A stretch of 64,000 nucleotides of DNA from JAPPLB01 sp965204095 (GCA_965204095.1 OZ241991.1:3224001-3288000); one strand, 5' to 3'. Shown: positions 34,697 to 43,867, counted from the stretch's first letter. Notes: generated from the sequence alone by a model not told the origin. Numbers and translations: made by a program.

Positions 34697-36580
34697 ATGA
34701 CTCGATCATTCCATGAAGCCTACGACGTTGTCGTCATCGGGGCGGGGCACGCCGGCAACGAGGCTGCCATGGCTGCGGCGAGAATGGGGCTTCGGACGGC
34801 GCTGGTCACGCTGAATCTTGACCTGATTGCTCAGATGTCCTGCAATCCGGCGGTTGGCGGGATCGCAAAGGGGCATCTTGTCCGTGAGATCGACGCGTTG
34901 GGCGGCATCATGGGCGAAGTGACGGATGAAGTTGGTATCCAGTTCAGGTTGCTCAACACAAGCCGTGGTCCGGCCGTGTGGTCGCCGCGGGCCCAATGTG
35001 ACAAGAAGCACTATCGAATCGAGTCCCGACGCCTGCTTGAAAGCGAAACGAATTTGACCATCAAGCAGGCGGAAGTTGTTGATCTAGTGCTGGATAAGCA
35101 GGGCGGGCAGTGTCAGATACACGGTGTTGAGCTGGGAGACGGACGCACGATCGGCGCGGCCGCCGTCATTGTGACTACAGGGACTTTCTTGAACGGATTA
35201 GTCCACATCGGTGAGCGAACGTTCCCTGCGGGACGAAGCGGGGAGCCGCCGTCGGTGATGCTCGGTGAAGTGCTCAGGTCGCTGGGCTTTCGTTGCAGCC
35301 GACTAAAAACGGGTACGCCACCACGTTTGGATGGTCGTACTATCGACTGGACGCGATTTGAAGCCCAGCGAGGGGACTCCGAGCCGACACCATTCTCGTT
35401 CCAGACGGAACGGATCGAGAGGGAACAGATTGAGTGTCACATTGCGTTCACGTCGGACGAAACGCTTTGCATATTGCGGGAGAACATCAATCGCTCGCCT
35501 CTCTATAGTGGTCAGATCAACGGCGTCGGCCCTAGATACTGTCCGTCGATTGAGGACAAGGTCGTCAAATTCCCAGACAAGCCGCGTCATCAAATCTTCC
35601 TGGAGCCCGAGGGACTTGATACCTATGAGGTGTACGTCAATGGAATGTCCACCAGCATGCCCATCGACGTGCAGGGTGCGATGGTGGCATCGATCCCGGG
35701 ACTGGAAAGGGCCGAGATCATTCGACCCGGATATGCAATTGAATACGACGCAGTGGACGCGACTGAACTCCGCCATACTCTTGAGACAAAACGAATCCGA
35801 GGCCTGTATCTGGCGGGTCAGATCAATGGCACGACTGGCTATGAGGAAGCGGCGGCGCAGGGCCTGATGGCCGGAATCAACGCGGCCTGCGCGCTACGGG
35901 ATCAAGAGCCCGTCGTACTCGGTCGAACAGACGCATACATTGGTATTCTCATCGACGACCTCGTCACGAAGGGCACAGACGAACCGTACCGCATGTTCAC
36001 CTCACGGGCCGAGTTTCGCCTTCATTTGCGGATCGACAACGCTGACCAACGATTGACTCCGATAGGCCATGGATGCGGACTTATCCGAGGACGGAGATGG
36101 GAGCGATTTACCAGGGTGCAGAAGGAACGCCAGCGTGTCCGCGAATTTCTCAACCAGTACTGTCCTAGTCAAAACGACGATCTCGGTGGCTTAGTTGGGA
36201 GCGGTCAGAGACCGCCACGGCTAGTCCAGTTGTTGAAACGACCCGAGCTGCGCGTCGACCATGTAAAGAAGTTCGTGGAGAGAACCACGAAGGCAAACCT
36301 GCGCGACGCCGATTGGAGGGCGATCGAAACGGAGATCAAGTACGAGGGTTACCTGGCTCAGCAGTGTCGGAGCATTGAGAAGCTTCGCCGAGCGGAAAAA
36401 AGGAAGATCCCGGCTGACTTCCATTATGAAGGAATTGCGGGGCTCTCGAATGAGATCGTGGAAAAAATGGAGCGCGTCAGGCCGGCGACGTTGGGTCAAG
36501 CGTCACGCATTCCAGGCGTCACACCAGCCGCGATCTCCATTCTGAATTTACATTTGAGTAGTGGGCGCTCAACACTCTGA
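34697..36580 (+). CDS. mnmG: tRNA U34 carboxymethylaminomethyl-modifying enzyme, FAD subunit
   Basis: A 627-residue flavoprotein that works with MnmE to install cmnm5 at U34 of several tRNAs. Motifs: YDVVVIGAGHAGNEAAMAAAR (FAD), CNPAVGGIAKGHLVREIDALGG, NTSRGPAVWSPRAQCDK, LKTGTPPRLDGRTID, YCPSIEDKVVKFPDK, and the C-terminal tRNA-binding helices. The ATG at 34697 is preferred, since the upstream extension (MELRQAHRITG...) is not family-like. mnmE is not in the window. It is the first gene of the mnmG-rsmG-parA-parB block usually found near oriC. Confidence 0.97.
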   Translation: MTRSFHEAYDVVVIGAGHAGNEAAMAAARMGLRTALVTLNLDLIAQMSCNPAVGGIAKGHLVREIDALGGIMGEVTDEVGIQFRLLNTSRGPAVWSPRAQCDKKHYRIESRRLLESETNLTIKQAEVVDLVLDKQGGQCQIHGVELGDGRTIGAAAVIVTTGTFLNGLVHIGERTFPAGRSGEPPSVMLGEVLRSLGFRCSRLKTGTPPRLDGRTIDWTRFEAQRGDSEPTPFSFQTERIEREQIECHIAFTSDETLCILRENINRSPLYSGQINGVGPRYCPSIEDKVVKFPDKPRHQIFLEPEGLDTYEVYVNGMSTSMPIDVQGAMVASIPGLERAEIIRPGYAIEYDAVDATELRHTLETKRIRGLYLAGQINGTTGYEEAAAQGLMAGINAACALRDQEPVVLGRTDAYIGILIDDLVTKGTDEPYRMFTSRAEFRLHLRIDNADQRLTPIGHGCGLIRGRRWERFTRVQKERQRVREFLNQYCPSQNDDLGGLVGSGQRPPRLVQLLKRPELRVDHVKKFVERTTKANLRDADWRAIETEIKYEGYLAQQCRSIEKLRRAEKRKIPADFHYEGIAGLSNEIVEKMERVRPATLGQASRIPGVTPAAISILNLHLSSGRSTL

Positions 36581-37193
36581 CGTAGAGCGGTTCGACGCTC
36601 TCTTGAAGTCCTTACTTTCTCCCCTTGAAGTTGAGCTCTGCTCGAATCAGATCATTCGACTAAAAAACCACTACAAGCTGCTCTTGCGATGGAATTCTCG
36701 TATCAACCTGACGAGCATACGGGAACCAGACGAGATTGCAGAACGACATTTTGCTGAATCTCTGTTTCTTGCACAACTGCTGCCTCACGAAGGAACGGTG
36801 GTCGATATTGGTTCCGGCGCGGGATTCCCTGGCTTTCCCGTTTCGGTAGCGCGACCATCATTGCTGGTGACGCTGGTAGAATCCGTCCGTAAAAAGGCTG
36901 TGTTTCTGCAGGAGCTAGCCAGAAATGAAGCACGTGTAAAGGTTCATGCAGGCCGTTTTCATTCGGTGGACTGGAGATTCGATTGGGCGATCTGGCGAGG
37001 AGTGGCATTAGAAGGGATCGAGGACGATATCGCCCTATGTGTCGACCGAGTAGCCGCGATAACGAGTGAACGCCAAGCCGCACACTGGAAAAGGCGAAAA
37101 AAGTTGGTGTGGGAGCGGGAACAAGTAGTCCCATGGGACAAAAGGCGAGTTGTTCTCGTCGGGCGGTCTATCCATGTTCCACGTGAAACGTAG
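36561..37193 (+). CDS. rsmG: 16S rRNA m7G527 methyltransferase
   Basis: A 210-residue SAM-dependent methyltransferase (GidB) that methylates G527 of 16S rRNA. It starts at a GTG overlapping the last 20 bp of mnmG. Motifs: LLLRWNSRINLTSIREPDEIAERHFAESL, VVDIGSGAGFPGFPVSVARP (SAM loop) and LVESVRKKAVFLQELAR. Beyond that point the sequence is somewhat divergent, with AIWRGVALEG in place of the usual SRA motif. The last codons (HVPRET) coincide with a parS-like site. Confidence 0.93.
   Translation: MGAQHSDVERFDALLKSLLSPLEVELCSNQIIRLKNHYKLLLRWNSRINLTSIREPDEIAERHFAESLFLAQLLPHEGTVVDIGSGAGFPGFPVSVARPSLLVTLVESVRKKAVFLQELARNEARVKVHAGRFHSVDWRFDWAIWRGVALEGIEDDIALCVDRVAAITSERQAAHWKRRKKLVWEREQVVPWDKRRVVLVGRSIHVPRET
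37175..37190. promoter_or_regulatory. parS: parS-like centromere site
   Basis: TGTTCCACGTGAAACG differs at two positions from the bacterial consensus TGTTTCACGTGAAACA and keeps the central CACGTG and GAAAC. It lies within the last codons of rsmG, 89 bp before parA, where ParB would load. ParB binding is inferred from the match and position. Confidence 0.85.
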
Positions 37194-37278
37194 ACGCGCG
37201 TTTCCTGCTTCCTTCTTTTTGGCGTCCCTGCATCGCTGTGCTAGAGTGTGATGTCCCGGAGACCGGGGAGCCTGCTCC

Positions 37279-38061
37279 TTGGGAAGCATCATTGCAATCG
37301 CTAACCAAAAGGGTGGAGTCGGCAAAACGACTACCGCCGTTAATCTCTCGGCTGCTCTCGCTGCGGCCGACTGCCGAGTTCTTATCGTAGATTGCGACCC
37401 ACAGGCTAATGCCAGCAGCGGACTCGGCTTTCAACAGGCCGAATCCGAGCCATTTACACTCTACGAAGTCCTCATCGAAGGACTTCCATACGATACGGCC
37501 AAACGAGAGACTCAAATTGAGCAGCTCGACCTGCTGCCTTCCTCGCGAAACTTGGCCGGAGCGAATCTGGAGCTTGTTGACCTATCGGATCGCGAGCTCA
37601 TCCTCTGGTCCAGACTGGCTGATGCCCTTGCGGCCTATGACTTCATCTTTCTCGACTGCCCACCGGCACTCGATCTTCTAACCCTCAATGCGCTTGTCGC
37701 CGCGGATTCCGTGCTCATTCCGATTCAGTGTGAGTACTTTGCTCTCGAAGGCATCTCGGCGCTCCTTGACACCATTGACCGGGTTCGTGAATTCTGGAAC
37801 CCGGATCTGATGATCGAAGGAGTTCTTTTGACGATGTTCGACGAGCGCACGACGCTTTCACGCCAAGTCGCATCGGACCTCCAGGAGTTCTTTGAAGGGC
37901 AGGTATTTGACACGGTCATCCCACGAAATGTTCGCTTGGCGGAAGCACCCAGCCATGGCCGATCGATTATCCAATATGATCTCCGATCACGCGGAGCAAA
38001 GAGCTATCTGGGGTTAGCCCGGGAATTCCTTTTCCGCCGAGGGCAACATCCATCGCTCTAG
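37279..38061 (+). CDS. parA: Chromosome-partitioning ATPase ParA (Soj)
   Basis: A 260-residue Walker-type ATPase that moves or positions ParB-parS complexes for origin segregation. The deviant Walker A is QKGGVGKTTTAVNLS (residues 10-24), with VLIVDCDPQANASSGLG (A') and FIFLDCPPALDLLTLNAL (Walker B). FDERTTLSRQVASDL and VIPRNVRLAEAPSHGRSI are family-specific. The start is a TTG with GGGGAG 9 nt upstream. It is followed 58 bp later by parB. Confidence 0.96.
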   Translation: MGSIIAIANQKGGVGKTTTAVNLSAALAAADCRVLIVDCDPQANASSGLGFQQAESEPFTLYEVLIEGLPYDTAKRETQIEQLDLLPSSRNLAGANLELVDLSDRELILWSRLADALAAYDFIFLDCPPALDLLTLNALVAADSVLIPIQCEYFALEGISALLDTIDRVREFWNPDLMIEGVLLTMFDERTTLSRQVASDLQEFFEGQVFDTVIPRNVRLAEAPSHGRSIIQYDLRSRGAKSYLGLAREFLFRRGQHPSL

Positions 38062-38119
38062 GCGGTCCCGTGAGTAAGGTTACCTCCATATGTTCCTGAC
38101 ATGAAAGGAGTTAACAAAG

Positions 38120-39025
38120 ATGGTTAGAACGCCGCCGCAAAAAACCAAGTCTCGCAAGGCCCTAGGTCGAGGCCTTGGTGCACTTCTACCGAAGAGAAGT
38201 CCGTCGCAGTCTCCGGCGGACTCACGAGGACGCTCAAGGCGGGATGCCGTCCAATCTATTCCTCTGAGTCACATCAATGTGAATCCGTCGCAGCCGCGAC
38301 GTGCTTTCGACCCTCAAGGGATCGAAGAGTTGGCGCAGTCAATTCGTGTAGATGGCGTGATCCAGCCGATTGTTGTTCGACAGCAGCAAGATCGGTTCCA
38401 ACTGGTTGTTGGGGAGCGGCGTCTTCGGGCCGCTCGCCTCGTAGGGCTAGACGAAATACCCGCCATTGTCAAAGATGTGAGTGACGAACGCCTCTTGCAA
38501 GTTGCACTTGTTGAGAACATCCAACGTGAAGATCTCAACCCGATCGAAGTGGCCACGGCCTTGCGAACCATGGCTCACGATCTGGACCTGAGTCATGAGG
38601 AACTGGCGGAACGTACCGGCAAAGACCGCACTAGTGTAACGAATCAACTGCGTCTACTACGATTGCCGGAAGATATCCAGCAACTCGTGGCCGAGAGGCG
38701 CCTTTCGATGGGACATGCCCGTGCCATATTGAGCCTTGACAATGTGGAACAACAAAGAGCACTTGCCGAAAAGGCGGTTGCTCAGGGCTTATCCGTCCGG
38801 CAGGTCGAGCGGACTGCTAGAGAATTGAACGAACCTCGCAAGCGTGCGAAGCAAGACAAACCTCTCGATCCCAACGTGCTGGCTGCTGTTGAACGCCTCG
38901 AAGAAGTCTTGAGTACGAAAGTGCGTTTGGTTGAACGCGGGCGTAACGGGGGCAAGATCGAGATCGAATACTACTCTGCCGACGACCTCGACCGCATATA
39001 TACTACAATTGTAGGTAAAGAATGA
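38120..39025 (+). CDS. parB: Chromosome-partitioning CTPase ParB (Spo0J)
   Basis: A 301-residue parS-binding clamp protein. The N-terminal ALGRGLGALLPKRS is the typical ParA-interacting opening. Then come HINVNPSQPRRAFD, GVIQPIVVR, the CTP-binding GERRLRAARLVGL, the HTH region LSHEELAERTGKDRTSVTNQLRLLRLP, and the C-terminal dimerisation domain (VLAAVERLEEVLSTKVRLVER). It has a good ribosome-binding site (AAGGAG). It ends 2 bp from the stop of the convergent gene. Confidence 0.97.
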   Translation: MVRTPPQKTKSRKALGRGLGALLPKRSPSQSPADSRGRSRRDAVQSIPLSHINVNPSQPRRAFDPQGIEELAQSIRVDGVIQPIVVRQQQDRFQLVVGERRLRAARLVGLDEIPAIVKDVSDERLLQVALVENIQREDLNPIEVATALRTMAHDLDLSHEELAERTGKDRTSVTNQLRLLRLPEDIQQLVAERRLSMGHARAILSLDNVEQQRALAEKAVAQGLSVRQVERTARELNEPRKRAKQDKPLDPNVLAAVERLEEVLSTKVRLVERGRNGGKIEIEYYSADDLDRIYTTIVGKE

Positions 39026-39027
39026 CC

Positions 39028-39693
39028 CTACTCGCTATCGATTCGCTCGACCAATGCCGCCGCGCGTGCTCGTGCGATGTGCACGAACCTCTGATCGCCT
39101 GCCACCTTACGTAACACTGGAAGGAAGTGATGGGAAGCAACAATACGGTTCTTGTCGAACGAAGTTTGGAAATAGAGAAGCGTCTTGTTCACACCAAGCC
39201 GGTCGAATCTCACCACGCGCTCAAGTTCGAACAGGTGATTTGCCGATTCGGCCATTCGTAAGAACCAACTCTCCAGAGTTTTCGCATCTGGTTCCTCCGT
39301 ATATACATATGCGGCCTCCGTTCTTTGCCCGTTGCCACTGTCGTAGCGCAAGATCTTGTCACCTGTGAACGCTACTTTACGGTCGTTTTTGATGGGTCGT
39401 CTCAGGCCATCGAGTTTTTTAACGAGTTCAAAGATTACTTTTGTTTCCCGAGGGCGTAGCGTGAAGGCCCAGGGGTCTTCCTCGTCAGGCTCTTCCCGGT
39501 AGATCGCGTTCCCGTCGGAGGTCAATTCCACCTCGAAATAGGGGGGCATGCTGCCTGGGAAGTCACGCGAGAAGAAGAGAGTCTCCTGAGCATGAGCAGT
39601 AGCTGCTAATGCGAGCAGAACGCAGGTCCCGAGCAGAAACCTATTGATTCGTCCGGCGTTGCTCGCACACGTCGTCGGTCTCCGGTGCGTCAC
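39028..39693 (-). CDS. Secreted protein of unknown function, coupled to ruvC
   Basis: A 221-residue product with an export signal (INRFLLGTCVLLALAATAHAQ). The mature part is a mixed alpha/beta protein (YFEVELTSDGNAIYREEPDEEDPWAFTLRP, ETKVIFELVKKLDGLRRPIK, GQRTEAAYVYTEEPDAKTLESWFLRMAES) with no family recognised. Its ATG overlaps the ruvC stop by 4 bp, so it is translationally coupled to ruvC, an odd partner for a DNA-repair gene. Confidence 0.7.
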   Translation of the reverse strand: MTHRRPTTCASNAGRINRFLLGTCVLLALAATAHAQETLFFSRDFPGSMPPYFEVELTSDGNAIYREEPDEEDPWAFTLRPRETKVIFELVKKLDGLRRPIKNDRKVAFTGDKILRYDSGNGQRTEAAYVYTEEPDAKTLESWFLRMAESANHLFELERVVRFDRLGVNKTLLYFQTSFDKNRIVASHHFLPVLRKVAGDQRFVHIARARAAALVERIDSE

Positions 39694-40178
39694 ACCTTTC
39701 TCCCCGTACTTCGCATCGAGTGACAGAGCGCAACGGCCAAGGCGTCAGAGGCGTCGAATGAGCCATTGATCTCGTCCTGGTCCGACCCTAGCAGAGAACT
39801 CACCATCATGCGGACTTGATCCTTGGTGGCCTTGCCATAGCCGACCACACTGCCCTTCACCTCGAGCGGTGAGTACTCGCCAACGGGTAGACCTGACTGC
39901 GCGGCGGCGAGCAGCGCCACACCGCGCACATGAGCAAGACGTAGCGCTGAGCGCGGGTTGACCGCAGCGAACACTCCCTCAACGGCCATCGCATCCGGGG
40001 AGTGCTCTTCCAAGAGGTTCCGGAGTCCGTCGTGAATAACCCGTAAACGTTCTCCGAAGGCATGCTTCGTTGAAGTGCTGATCACACCACAGGTCAAAAG
40101 CCTGTGTCGACGTCCGTCCGTCTCGATGACGCCGTAGCCGGTTCGTTTCGAACCACAGTCAATACCTACGATTCTCAT
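39690..40178 (-). CDS. ruvC: Holliday junction resolvase RuvC
   Basis: A 162-residue endonuclease that cuts Holliday junctions in recombination. The four acidic residues are visible: Asp in VGIDCGSKRTGYGVIE (most orthologues read GIDPG; here Pro is Cys), Glu in MAVEGVFAAVNPRSALRLAH, and the Asp pair in SFDASDALAVALCH. ruvA and ruvB are not adjacent. It is followed by a coupled secreted hypothetical, and yebC lies just upstream. Confidence 0.95.
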   Translation of the reverse strand: MRIVGIDCGSKRTGYGVIETDGRRHRLLTCGVISTSTKHAFGERLRVIHDGLRNLLEEHSPDAMAVEGVFAAVNPRSALRLAHVRGVALLAAAQSGLPVGEYSPLEVKGSVVGYGKATKDQVRMMVSSLLGSDQDEINGSFDASDALAVALCHSMRSTGRKV

Positions 40179-40221
40179 TGCTTTGAGACAGCTTCGAAAT
40201 GAGGCCGCAGAGGTGTGAATT

Positions 40222-40971
40222 CTAAGCCGAAAGGGCTTTTAGTTCCTTGTCGTCGATAGCGAAGTTCGAATAGACGTTTTGGACATCGTCGTGGTCTTCG
40301 AGGAGGTCGAGCATGCGCAGCACGGTAGTCGCGCTCTTGCCTTCGATCTGCACTGTGCTCTGCGGAACCATGGTGACCTCCGCTGAAGAACTCGCTACGC
40401 CGGCTTCTTCGATAGCCTTGACGACATCGTTGTGAGCTTCACATGGTGAAACGACATGCCAGTTCTCACCTTCATCGACGAGATCCTCGGCACCGGCACC
40501 GAGAGCAATGTCCATGAGCTGTTCCTCGTCGGTACCTTCCATCGGCACGATGACGAGGCTTTGCTTGCTAAACATCCATGCGACGCAGCCGTTCTCACCG
40601 AGGTTACCTCCGTTCTTTGAGAAAAGGTAACGCAGCTCGCTGACGGTTCGGTTGCGGTTGTCTGTGACGACTTCGACGATGACGGCCACGCCGGACGGTG
40701 CATAGCCCTCGAATATGATCTCTTCGTACGACGTGCCTTCCAACTGCCCGGTGCCGCGGAGGATGGCCTTCTTGATGTTGTCCTGAGGCATGCTTTGCCC
40801 CTTGGCGGCGGCGATGGCGGTGCGGAGACGCGGGTTGGCGTCAGGGTCTCCACCACCCTCGCGAGAGGCGATTTGGATCTCCCGGATAAGTCGGGTAAAG
40901 ACCTTGCCCCGCTTGGCATCCTGAGCGGCCTTCTTGTGTTTAATGGTCGCCCACTTGGAATGGCCCGACAT
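40222..40971 (-). CDS. yebC: YebC/PmpR family protein
   Basis: A 249-residue protein starting MSGHSKWATIKHKKAAQDAKRG, the invariant opening of the family; this fixes the start at 40971. Further motifs are GGDPDANPRLRTAIAAAKGQSMPQDNI, GYAPSGVAVIVEVVTDNRNRTVSELRY and GGNLGENGCVAWMF. YebC proteins act as transcription regulators and, in recent work on this family, as translation factors relieving stalls at proline stretches. The yebC-ruvC order is a common bacterial arrangement. Confidence 0.95.
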   Translation of the reverse strand: MSGHSKWATIKHKKAAQDAKRGKVFTRLIREIQIASREGGGDPDANPRLRTAIAAAKGQSMPQDNIKKAILRGTGQLEGTSYEEIIFEGYAPSGVAVIVEVVTDNRNRTVSELRYLFSKNGGNLGENGCVAWMFSKQSLVIVPMEGTDEEQLMDIALGAGAEDLVDEGENWHVVSPCEAHNDVVKAIEEAGVASSSAEVTMVPQSTVQIEGKSATTVLRMLDLLEDHDDVQNVYSNFAIDDKELKALSA

Positions 40972-41206
40972 GTTGATTCCTCTAACGTTTGGATTCGACC
41001 GCTCGGTGGCGGCGCGGGAAAAGGCCTCAGCGAAGAACTCTGCGGGAGCCGCCGTTCGTCCACAGACATCGGGTCTGAATCTTTCAAGAGAATAGCAGAA
41101 AGGCTTTGCGGCCAAGGGGTAGACGGGAGGTTGGGGGACACACCGACCGCAATCAGCTTGTCTATAATGGCGTTTCAGAGAGCAGCGAGGAGCATACGAA
41201 TTCAAC

Positions 41207-41620
41207 ATGAAAAAACTGGGCTTTCTATTTGTCTTTATCCTGGCGAGTGCAGGTCTTGTCCATGCTGCCCACATCTATGAAGAAACGGCTTCGGTACACG
41301 ACATCATGGAAGTGGTGCAGGGGCCGAGCATGAAGAAGCTCTCGGAGATGATGAAGGCGGGCGGCCCACAGACCGATGACGATTGGAAGCACGCCCGGGA
41401 ACACATCTCGATCCTGGGTGAAACCACGCAGCTATTGCTGATGGGCAAGCGTGTGAAGGACGATCCCTGGACACCGGGCGCCCAAAAGGTGATCGACGGA
41501 TCCAAGCAGGGCACTGCGGCTGCGAAAGCGAAGGATGGCAACGCGTTCCGAGCAGCAATGGGTTCAGTGGGCGCGGGTTGCCGGTCGTGCCACAAGGTTT
41601 ACAAGAAGAAGAAAAATTAG
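41207..41620 (+). CDS. Periplasmic cytochrome c'-like protein
   Basis: A 137-residue protein with a signal peptide (KLGFLFVFILASAGLVHA) and a single C-terminal haem motif CRSCH near residue 127 (SVGAGCRSCHKVYKKKKN). Haem attachment at the end of a four-helix bundle is typical of cytochrome c' and c-556 proteins. They bind NO or carry electrons; the role here is unknown. It is monocistronic and followed by a hairpin. Confidence 0.82.
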   Translation: MKKLGFLFVFILASAGLVHAAHIYEETASVHDIMEVVQGPSMKKLSEMMKAGGPQTDDDWKHAREHISILGETTQLLLMGKRVKDDPWTPGAQKVIDGSKQGTAAAKAKDGNAFRAAMGSVGAGCRSCHKVYKKKKN

Positions 41621-41641
41621 GCGGCCTCCTTCGATAGCTTG

Positions 41642-41685
41642 AGCCGTTCAACCGTTCGGGTTGGTTTGATCCATGTTGAACGGCT
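41642..41685. terminator. Hairpin downstream of the cytochrome gene
   Basis: A perfect 11-bp inverted repeat, AGCCGTTCAAC (41642-41652) and GTTGAACGGCT (41675-41685), 20 bp after the stop. A smaller inner hairpin (AACC GTTCG GGTT, 41650-41662) overlaps its loop. There is no U-tract, so it may be a processing or Rho-linked structure rather than a classical terminator. Confidence 0.5.
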
Positions 41686-41811
41686 GGTCTGGCTGCGTGC
41701 GGATTCCCAAACCTCTCTTCGCGGGCTACGCCTGCAGGCGTATGGATTTACTCGAACGTATCCGTCTTTCCTTTGGGATCTTCCGCTCCAGGCAGTTTTC
41801 AGCAGGCCTGT

Positions 41812-42765
41812 CTAACGAAGTTTGACTACCGCACCTCCGCGGTCTTTGCTGCGTAGCGCGGCGTCCATGAAGGCGAATATTTCGATAGTGACATTGTTGG
41901 GCACAGGTGGTTCACCGGTGCGAAAGAACTCGACGACGCGAACGAGCATGCGTGCATATGCCCCGCCGGCTTTCGTCGACTGCTTGATCTCATCCTCTCC
42001 ATAGGCGATGGCTCCGTAGCCTCTCCTGCCCGCGCGGATTCCACGCACGGTTCCAATACGGCCATCCTTCCAGAGACCCACGATTACGTCAGCCTCTTCG
42101 GTAAACGTGCGATGTACGGAGACGCAACCGGGTCCCATGATCGTGTAAAGCAGCTCGATCGGGTGAATGGCATACCACGATAGATCCAGATGATGGGTAG
42201 GGTGGATCGAAGCAGGCCCCCACGTGATCACGCCCTTGAGTCCTTGCACTCGAGTCTCCGCAACGGCATCGGTATAGCGCAGGCTCGACGAGCTGAACCA
42301 TGGAACGCCGTGCATCTTGCCAAGCCGCGCGATCTCGCGAACGTCTTCGAGCGACGCGGCAAGAGGCTTGTCAATGAAGACCGGCTTTCCGGCTTCGAAG
42401 ACCGGTTTCACCTGCTCCAAATGTCGGCGGCCGTCGACGCTCTCGAGTAGAACAGCGTCCACTTTGGAACAGAGAGTCGGGATGTCCGGGACTATCTCGA
42501 CGCCCCAGTCCTGTTCGAGTTGAGCCGCGTACTTGTCGACCCGTGTGCGGCTGCTTTCAACGTCAGGGCTGCCGCCTTTGTAAGCAGCTACGACGCGAGC
42601 TCCGGGCACGTGATCGGGGCGCGAGGGATCGTTGAATATGCTCGTAAACGCCGGGACGTGCGAGGTGTCGGTACCGATGATGCCGACTTTGATGGGTTCA
42701 GCGGCTTGGTGGGGAAGGACCACAAGCAGGGCTAAGACGAGAAGACGAATCTGCATGCCAGGCAT
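41812..42765 (-). CDS. Exported Gfo/Idh/MocA-family oxidoreductase
   Basis: A 317-residue protein with a hydrophobic N-terminal signal (IRLLVLALLVVLPHQAAE) ahead of a Rossmann domain (IKVGIIGTDTSHVPAFTSIF). The Gly-rich loop is atypical (GTDTSH). The signature KPVFIDKPLAASLEDVREIA is intact. SIHPTHHLDLSWYAIHPIELLYTIMG carries the catalytic His region. Exported members are frequent in planctomycetes and acidobacteria; their substrates are unknown. A second Met (codon 4) is an alternative start. Confidence 0.8.
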   Translation of the reverse strand: MPGMQIRLLVLALLVVLPHQAAEPIKVGIIGTDTSHVPAFTSIFNDPSRPDHVPGARVVAAYKGGSPDVESSRTRVDKYAAQLEQDWGVEIVPDIPTLCSKVDAVLLESVDGRRHLEQVKPVFEAGKPVFIDKPLAASLEDVREIARLGKMHGVPWFSSSSLRYTDAVAETRVQGLKGVITWGPASIHPTHHLDLSWYAIHPIELLYTIMGPGCVSVHRTFTEEADVIVGLWKDGRIGTVRGIRAGRRGYGAIAYGEDEIKQSTKAGGAYARMLVRVVEFFRTGEPPVPNNVTIEIFAFMDAALRSKDRGGAVVKLR

Positions 42766-42905
42766 TCTACACCAGGGAGTGATGGGAAATGGACCCGGCA
42801 GCTTACCGGATACGGATGTGGGAGTATTCGCCCATTCCAGAGCGGGTCTTTCGGAATCTCTTGGCGCTCGAATGCAAGGTACGCTGGCCGCTGGATTCCC
42901 AAGGG

Positions 42906-43811
42906 CTACAGGACGGGTTTGAAGCGTTCCATCAAGGCTTCGATTTCCTTGACTTCCTCAGCGCGCACTTCTGGAAGCGGAGGCCGCACCGGTCCAGCAG
43001 GCTTACCAAGGATCTCCATCGCCTTCTTCATCACAGACACTTCATAGCCCTTGCGCCGGGCGCGCAGAGCGTAGAGAGGAATCACATAGTTCGACATCAG
43101 CCGAGCAAGGCTCGCCTGGTCGAGCATCGAGGCGCGTTCGTGCAATTGCAGCGAGAGCCGTGGGGCAAGCACAGCAATACTCGACGTGTAGGTTCGAATG
43201 CCGATCGAATAGTAGCCCGGCACCATGTCGTCACCGATCCCGCCGATCCAGTGCAGGCGATCTCCGCATCGCTCCATGATGCGCTGATAGGTGCGCAGAT
43301 CCGCTTGGCCCTCTTTCCAGGCGATCAAGTTTGGAATCGCTTCACAGAGTCGCCAGACTTCGGTCGCGGAGAACGTCGCCCAGTCACGGCTGTAGACAAA
43401 CAGACCGAGATTCGTTGCCTCTCCGATCGCCTTGTAGTAGTGGAGCAAACCTTCGCGATCAGCGTTCGGATAGTAAGGCGGGAAACAGAGGATGCCGTCG
43501 GCGCCCGCCTCCTCGGCCTTCTTGGCCATTTCGGTTGCGAGGGGCATGTTGAACCCGACCCCGGCGAGCACGCGGGTCTTGCCACCGACCTCATCGATTG
43601 TGGCTTTGATGACCTCAAAATGCTCTTCGGGAGTCATCGAATACATCTCGCCTGTTCCACCCGCCGCCACGACCGCGCACAGCGGGAACCTCAGCATCTC
43701 CGCAACGTTCTGACGATAGCCCTCGATGTCGAGTGAAAGATCGTCTTTGAAGATGGTGACCGGGAAAGTGATCACGCCACCAAGTTGGCCTTTGAGTTCC
43801 TCTGCAGTCAT
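42906..43811 (-). CDS. kdgD: 5-dehydro-4-deoxyglucarate dehydratase (KDG dehydratase)
   Basis: A 301-residue class I aldolase-type enzyme of the DHDPS family. It converts 5-dehydro-4-deoxy-D-glucarate to 2,5-dioxopentanoate plus CO2. Schiff-base Lys166 is in NLIAWKEGQADLR, Tyr140 in LGLFVYSRDWATF, and GGTGEMYSMT (51-60) is the substrate carboxylate loop. GVGFNMPLA and the FVYSRDWA segment favour KDG dehydratase over dihydrodipicolinate synthase. It lies downstream of glucarate dehydratase on the same strand, completing glucarate to 2,5-dioxopentanoate. Confidence 0.85.
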   Translation of the reverse strand: MTAEELKGQLGGVITFPVTIFKDDLSLDIEGYRQNVAEMLRFPLCAVVAAGGTGEMYSMTPEEHFEVIKATIDEVGGKTRVLAGVGFNMPLATEMAKKAEEAGADGILCFPPYYPNADREGLLHYYKAIGEATNLGLFVYSRDWATFSATEVWRLCEAIPNLIAWKEGQADLRTYQRIMERCGDRLHWIGGIGDDMVPGYYSIGIRTYTSSIAVLAPRLSLQLHERASMLDQASLARLMSNYVIPLYALRARRKGYEVSVMKKAMEILGKPAGPVRPPLPEVRAEEVKEIEALMERFKPVL

Positions 43812-43822
43812 GGCGGGGAAGC

Positions 43823-43867
43823 CCCTTTCTTGAGCAAACCGTCTAGCTTAACGGTTCGAAGAAAGGG
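43823..43867 (-). promoter_or_regulatory. Nested hairpin in the kdgD leader
   Basis: CCCTTTCTT (43823-43831) pairs perfectly with AAGAAAGGG (43859-43867), and inside it AACCGT (43837-43842) pairs with ACGGTT (43851-43856). Read on the minus strand, the 3' arm contains the AAAGGGG that is the best ribosome-binding sequence upstream of kdgD, so the fold could mask it. It may instead act as an intercistronic terminator after gudD. Confidence 0.45.
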
